A stretch of 7,699 nucleotides of DNA, taken from assembly GCA_946531785.1 (NCBI GenBank), contig CAMNAT010000086.1, positions 1-7,699 of the forward strand. The letters run 5' to 3'. The notes beneath the pieces are model-generated. The model was not told the DNA's origin, made no database searches, and was given only the letters and a program-made list of their open reading frames with translations. Source of the stretch: an uncultured Oscillospiraceae bacterium. Lineage in GTDB: Bacteria; Bacillota; Clostridia; UBA1381. Below are positions 5,380 to 7,699 of the stretch, in pieces; the first letter of the stretch is position 1, and every line of letters begins with the position of its first letter. The translations under genes were made by a program, and so were the position numbers.

Positions 5380-7650
5380 ATGAAACATCGTATGAAAAAC
5401 CTTCTTAAAAGAAACTCATTTGTAAATATATACCTTTTTGTGCTGATACCGGTATTTGTGCTTATCATTTCGGAATGTATCGCCTTTGTGTTCAACCACA
5501 TCAGCTACAAGAATCTTCTGACGCAAAACTATTCATATAAACTGGAAACCCTGCATGACGAAAACATGGCTTTGCTGCAGAATATAACATCCTTTGCGTA
5601 CTCGCTTTCAGGCAACGAGAATTTTATGGAATATCTATATACAAAGGAGCCTGTTGCAATAGATGACATCCGTCTGAAGAACCAGGTAAGACTGCTCAGC
5701 GAATCACATAAGTTCATAGACAGTGTTTCGATCGTCAAGCGCTACGACAACGGATTTGTTTATGCAAACGACAGGATCCTCCCGATTCATGAATATTTCA
5801 GCACCGCATATAAATATGAGAAATATCCTGTTGAATTCTGGGAAAGCTACTCTGCGCCGATACAGGGCGTCAATCTGCTTGCTCCGACATCTGTTCAGGC
5901 TTATAATGAGCAAAAGGATATCTATCCTGTTGTATACTCCAAGATAGGCTCGAAGTCGCTTGGATCTACCCTGCTCGTAATAAACATAGATATACAGAAA
6001 ATGGCGGACTCCGTTGATCAGAAGCTCACGGAAAATTCCGGCATACTTTTCATTAATAACGAAGACAAAAGCATATATGACACCAAGCATGACAGATTCT
6101 TTGCCGAGGATAATGAATTCATCGAGAAGATCAACAAAAAAGCTTCAAACAGCTTCTTTTACCGTGCCAACGGCCATAATTTTTATGTGGTATCGGCATA
6201 TAAGAAAAACTCTCCGTTCGGATACAGCTATGCATTTGTAATGCCCGTTTCCGATCTGTTCAAGGTACATGGCACCGTTCTTATCATTTCTGTTCTGCTG
6301 CTCGCGGCATCACTTGTCATAGCCTTTCTCTCATCAAAAAAGCTGTTTGACCCGTGGCAGCTGCTTGCGGCAACACTTAACACATCCGCCGCTCCATCCG
6401 CGGACAAAGCTACAATAGATCTGATATTCAGCTCTATCACCGACCTTATAAGGGATAAAAGCAATATTTCAGAGGAGTTCGCAAAGGTTCTGCCTCTTGC
6501 GCAGGAGCGCTACCTAATCAATATTCTGAATGCGCCGGAGGGATACATGCCCAGTGCCAACAAGCTTGTCGATTTCAAATACGACTACTTCTGCTCAGTC
6601 ATAATAAAGCTCAGACCGACGGAGCAGTTCCATGAGGTATATAACGACGAGGACTACAACAATATAAGTACGGGTATCTACAATATAATGCAATCAATGT
6701 TTGGCGAGGTCTTCCAATCATTTGTGATACCCAGCGAGAACAACACCTTATATATACTGCTCAATCTCCCGGATAACAACCGGACGGATCAGATCGCCGA
6801 GCTGCTCAGCAGCTTCAATGAGCTGCTCAAGCCTGACAGAGCGTATATAAATCTCCACATCGGCATGGGGAATATTTACAGCGGCATGGACGGAATGAAG
6901 CGCTCACACATCGAGGCGATGAACTCCATTTCGGCAATACCGGGAATAAATACGGCCCATCTGGTGTCCGAAGCGGATTCGGAAAAAATACATGACGCGG
7001 TTCCCACCATACTTGATATAAATGCCGAAAACACGATATATAACAATCTCATCATGGGTAATGTCGGCAAGGCTAAAAGCTACATCCTTGAGCTCATGGA
7101 TAAAAACAGCGACGTGCTTTCCAACCGACGCGCGCTCACGCAATTCTATATGCAGGTGTTCAATGTCATCTTCAAGGCAATGAAGGCAAAGAATATCTCA
7201 TACGGTGAGAAAGACGCCGATGATCTCGATACGATGCTGAGCATTTTATCAAACACATCTCTTGAAATACACGAAACAATGCTCAGCATGCTCGATCAGC
7301 TTGATAATGTTATCGAGACCCCCGGCACAAAGGCGGATATCAATGAAATACTCGCATATATCAACGAGCATTATACAGAGGATATATATCTTGAAGGACT
7401 TGCGGAGCAATTCAACATCTCGCCCTCATATCTTTCAAAGCTCATAAAGGAGCATTGCGGTATGAATTTTGTTTCCTACCTGGCATCGATGAGGATAGAA
7501 TATGCAAAACGGCTGCTGCTTGAAACAAAGATGTCGATAACAGAAATCTATACACAGTCGGGCTTTAACAATCGCACGACCTTTATAAGGACCTTCAAGA
7601 AGCTGACAGGACTTTCGCCGAGCGATTTCAGAAAGGCGAATGTTTCATAA
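5380..7650 (+). CDS. Membrane-anchored AraC-family transcriptional regulator, YesS/RhgR type
   Basis: One-component sensor-regulator of 756 residues, close to the length of Bacillus YesS (RhgR). A basic N-terminus leads into a membrane segment (about 17-38). An extracytoplasmic region (about 39-297), probably a Cache-like sensor, is followed by a second membrane segment (298-321) and a short linker. A cytoplasmic region around 400-540 includes HIGMGNIY (493-500) followed by RSHIEAM (508-514). This fits the degenerate GGDEF-like domain found in YesN/YesS proteins; no active GGDEF motif is present. The AraC double helix-turn-helix occupies 653-756, with a first reading helix around LAEQFNISPSYLSKLIKE and the family signature SGFNNRTTFIRTFKKLTG, then LSPSDFR. 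There is no receiver or kinase domain. Divergent placement from the transporter genes strongly suggests it controls them in response to an extracellular sugar or loaded binding protein. The ligand is unknown. Confidence 0.93.
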   Translation: MKHRMKNLLKRNSFVNIYLFVLIPVFVLIISECIAFVFNHISYKNLLTQNYSYKLETLHDENMALLQNITSFAYSLSGNENFMEYLYTKEPVAIDDIRLKNQVRLLSESHKFIDSVSIVKRYDNGFVYANDRILPIHEYFSTAYKYEKYPVEFWESYSAPIQGVNLLAPTSVQAYNEQKDIYPVVYSKIGSKSLGSTLLVINIDIQKMADSVDQKLTENSGILFINNEDKSIYDTKHDRFFAEDNEFIEKINKKASNSFFYRANGHNFYVVSAYKKNSPFGYSYAFVMPVSDLFKVHGTVLIISVLLLAASLVIAFLSSKKLFDPWQLLAATLNTSAAPSADKATIDLIFSSITDLIRDKSNISEEFAKVLPLAQERYLINILNAPEGYMPSANKLVDFKYDYFCSVIIKLRPTEQFHEVYNDEDYNNISTGIYNIMQSMFGEVFQSFVIPSENNTLYILLNLPDNNRTDQIAELLSSFNELLKPDRAYINLHIGMGNIYSGMDGMKRSHIEAMNSISAIPGINTAHLVSEADSEKIHDAVPTILDINAENTIYNNLIMGNVGKAKSYILELMDKNSDVLSNRRALTQFYMQVFNVIFKAMKAKNISYGEKDADDLDTMLSILSNTSLEIHETMLSMLDQLDNVIETPGTKADINEILAYINEHYTEDIYLEGLAEQFNISPSYLSKLIKEHCGMNFVSYLASMRIEYAKRLLLETKMSITEIYTQSGFNNRTTFIRTFKKLTGLSPSDFRKANVS

Positions 7651-7699
7651 TATACCCGTACATGTTTCATTTTTTCGGTGTCACACAATTTCAGCACTT
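7651..7699. other. Short downstream stretch, no clear feature
   Basis: The 49 bases after the regulator stop contain no convincing intrinsic terminator. The 9-mer ATGTTTCAT occurs at 7640-7648 (in the last codons) and again at 7662-7670, followed by a T-run, but no stem precedes the T-run. The stretch is too short to assign. Confidence 0.2.

Noticed and set aside
5380..7650. Regulator as a two-component response regulator or sensor kinase
   Set aside because: The N-terminus is a membrane segment with no receiver domain, and no histidine kinase or ATP-binding motifs are seen. The architecture is a one-component membrane AraC protein.

Overview
The window looks like a carbohydrate-uptake locus from a low-to-mid GC Gram-positive anaerobe, most likely a gut or rumen Clostridia member such as a Ruminococcaceae or Lachnospiraceae species. 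This taxonomic call is inference. It rests on strong AGGAGG-type ribosome binding sites, lipoprotein solute-binding proteins, sigma-A-type promoters with 17-bp spacers, and an AraC regulator type common in Firmicutes.

Layout. Five genes run leftward on the minus strand. In order of transcription they are two paralogous solute-binding lipoproteins (3741-5126, then 2293-3681), two CUT1-type ABC sugar permeases (1333-2232 and 425-1318), a 206-bp gap, and the first 72 codons of a secreted protein (1-218) that leaves the window. One gene runs rightward from 5380 to 7650: a membrane-anchored AraC-family regulator of the YesS/RhgR type. It has an extracytoplasmic sensor region between two membrane segments, a GGDEF-like middle domain and a C-terminal double helix-turn-helix.

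Control region. The 253 bp between the divergent start codons hold two near-consensus promoters: TTGAAA-17-TATAAT leftward for the transporter and TTGACT-17-TATAAT rightward for the regulator. Upstream of the transporter promoter lie a perfect 13-bp palindrome and two direct copies of TGTTACA[C/A]TTTTT spaced 23 bp apart. A third, inverted TGTTACA core lies in the regulator's 5' leader. These are good candidates for AraC-type operators. A cre-like sequence (possible CcpA site) overlaps the transporter -35.

Working model (inference). The regulator senses an extracellular sugar or a sugar-loaded binding protein and activates the transporter operon. The two lipoproteins share one permease pair. 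No ATPase gene is present, so a shared MsmK/MsmX-type ATPase encoded elsewhere would power import. Stem-loops lie between the two binding-protein genes and between the second one and the permeases, where they could set different protein amounts. The substrate cannot be read from the sequence. No RNA gene, mobile element, CRISPR array or replication origin was seen.
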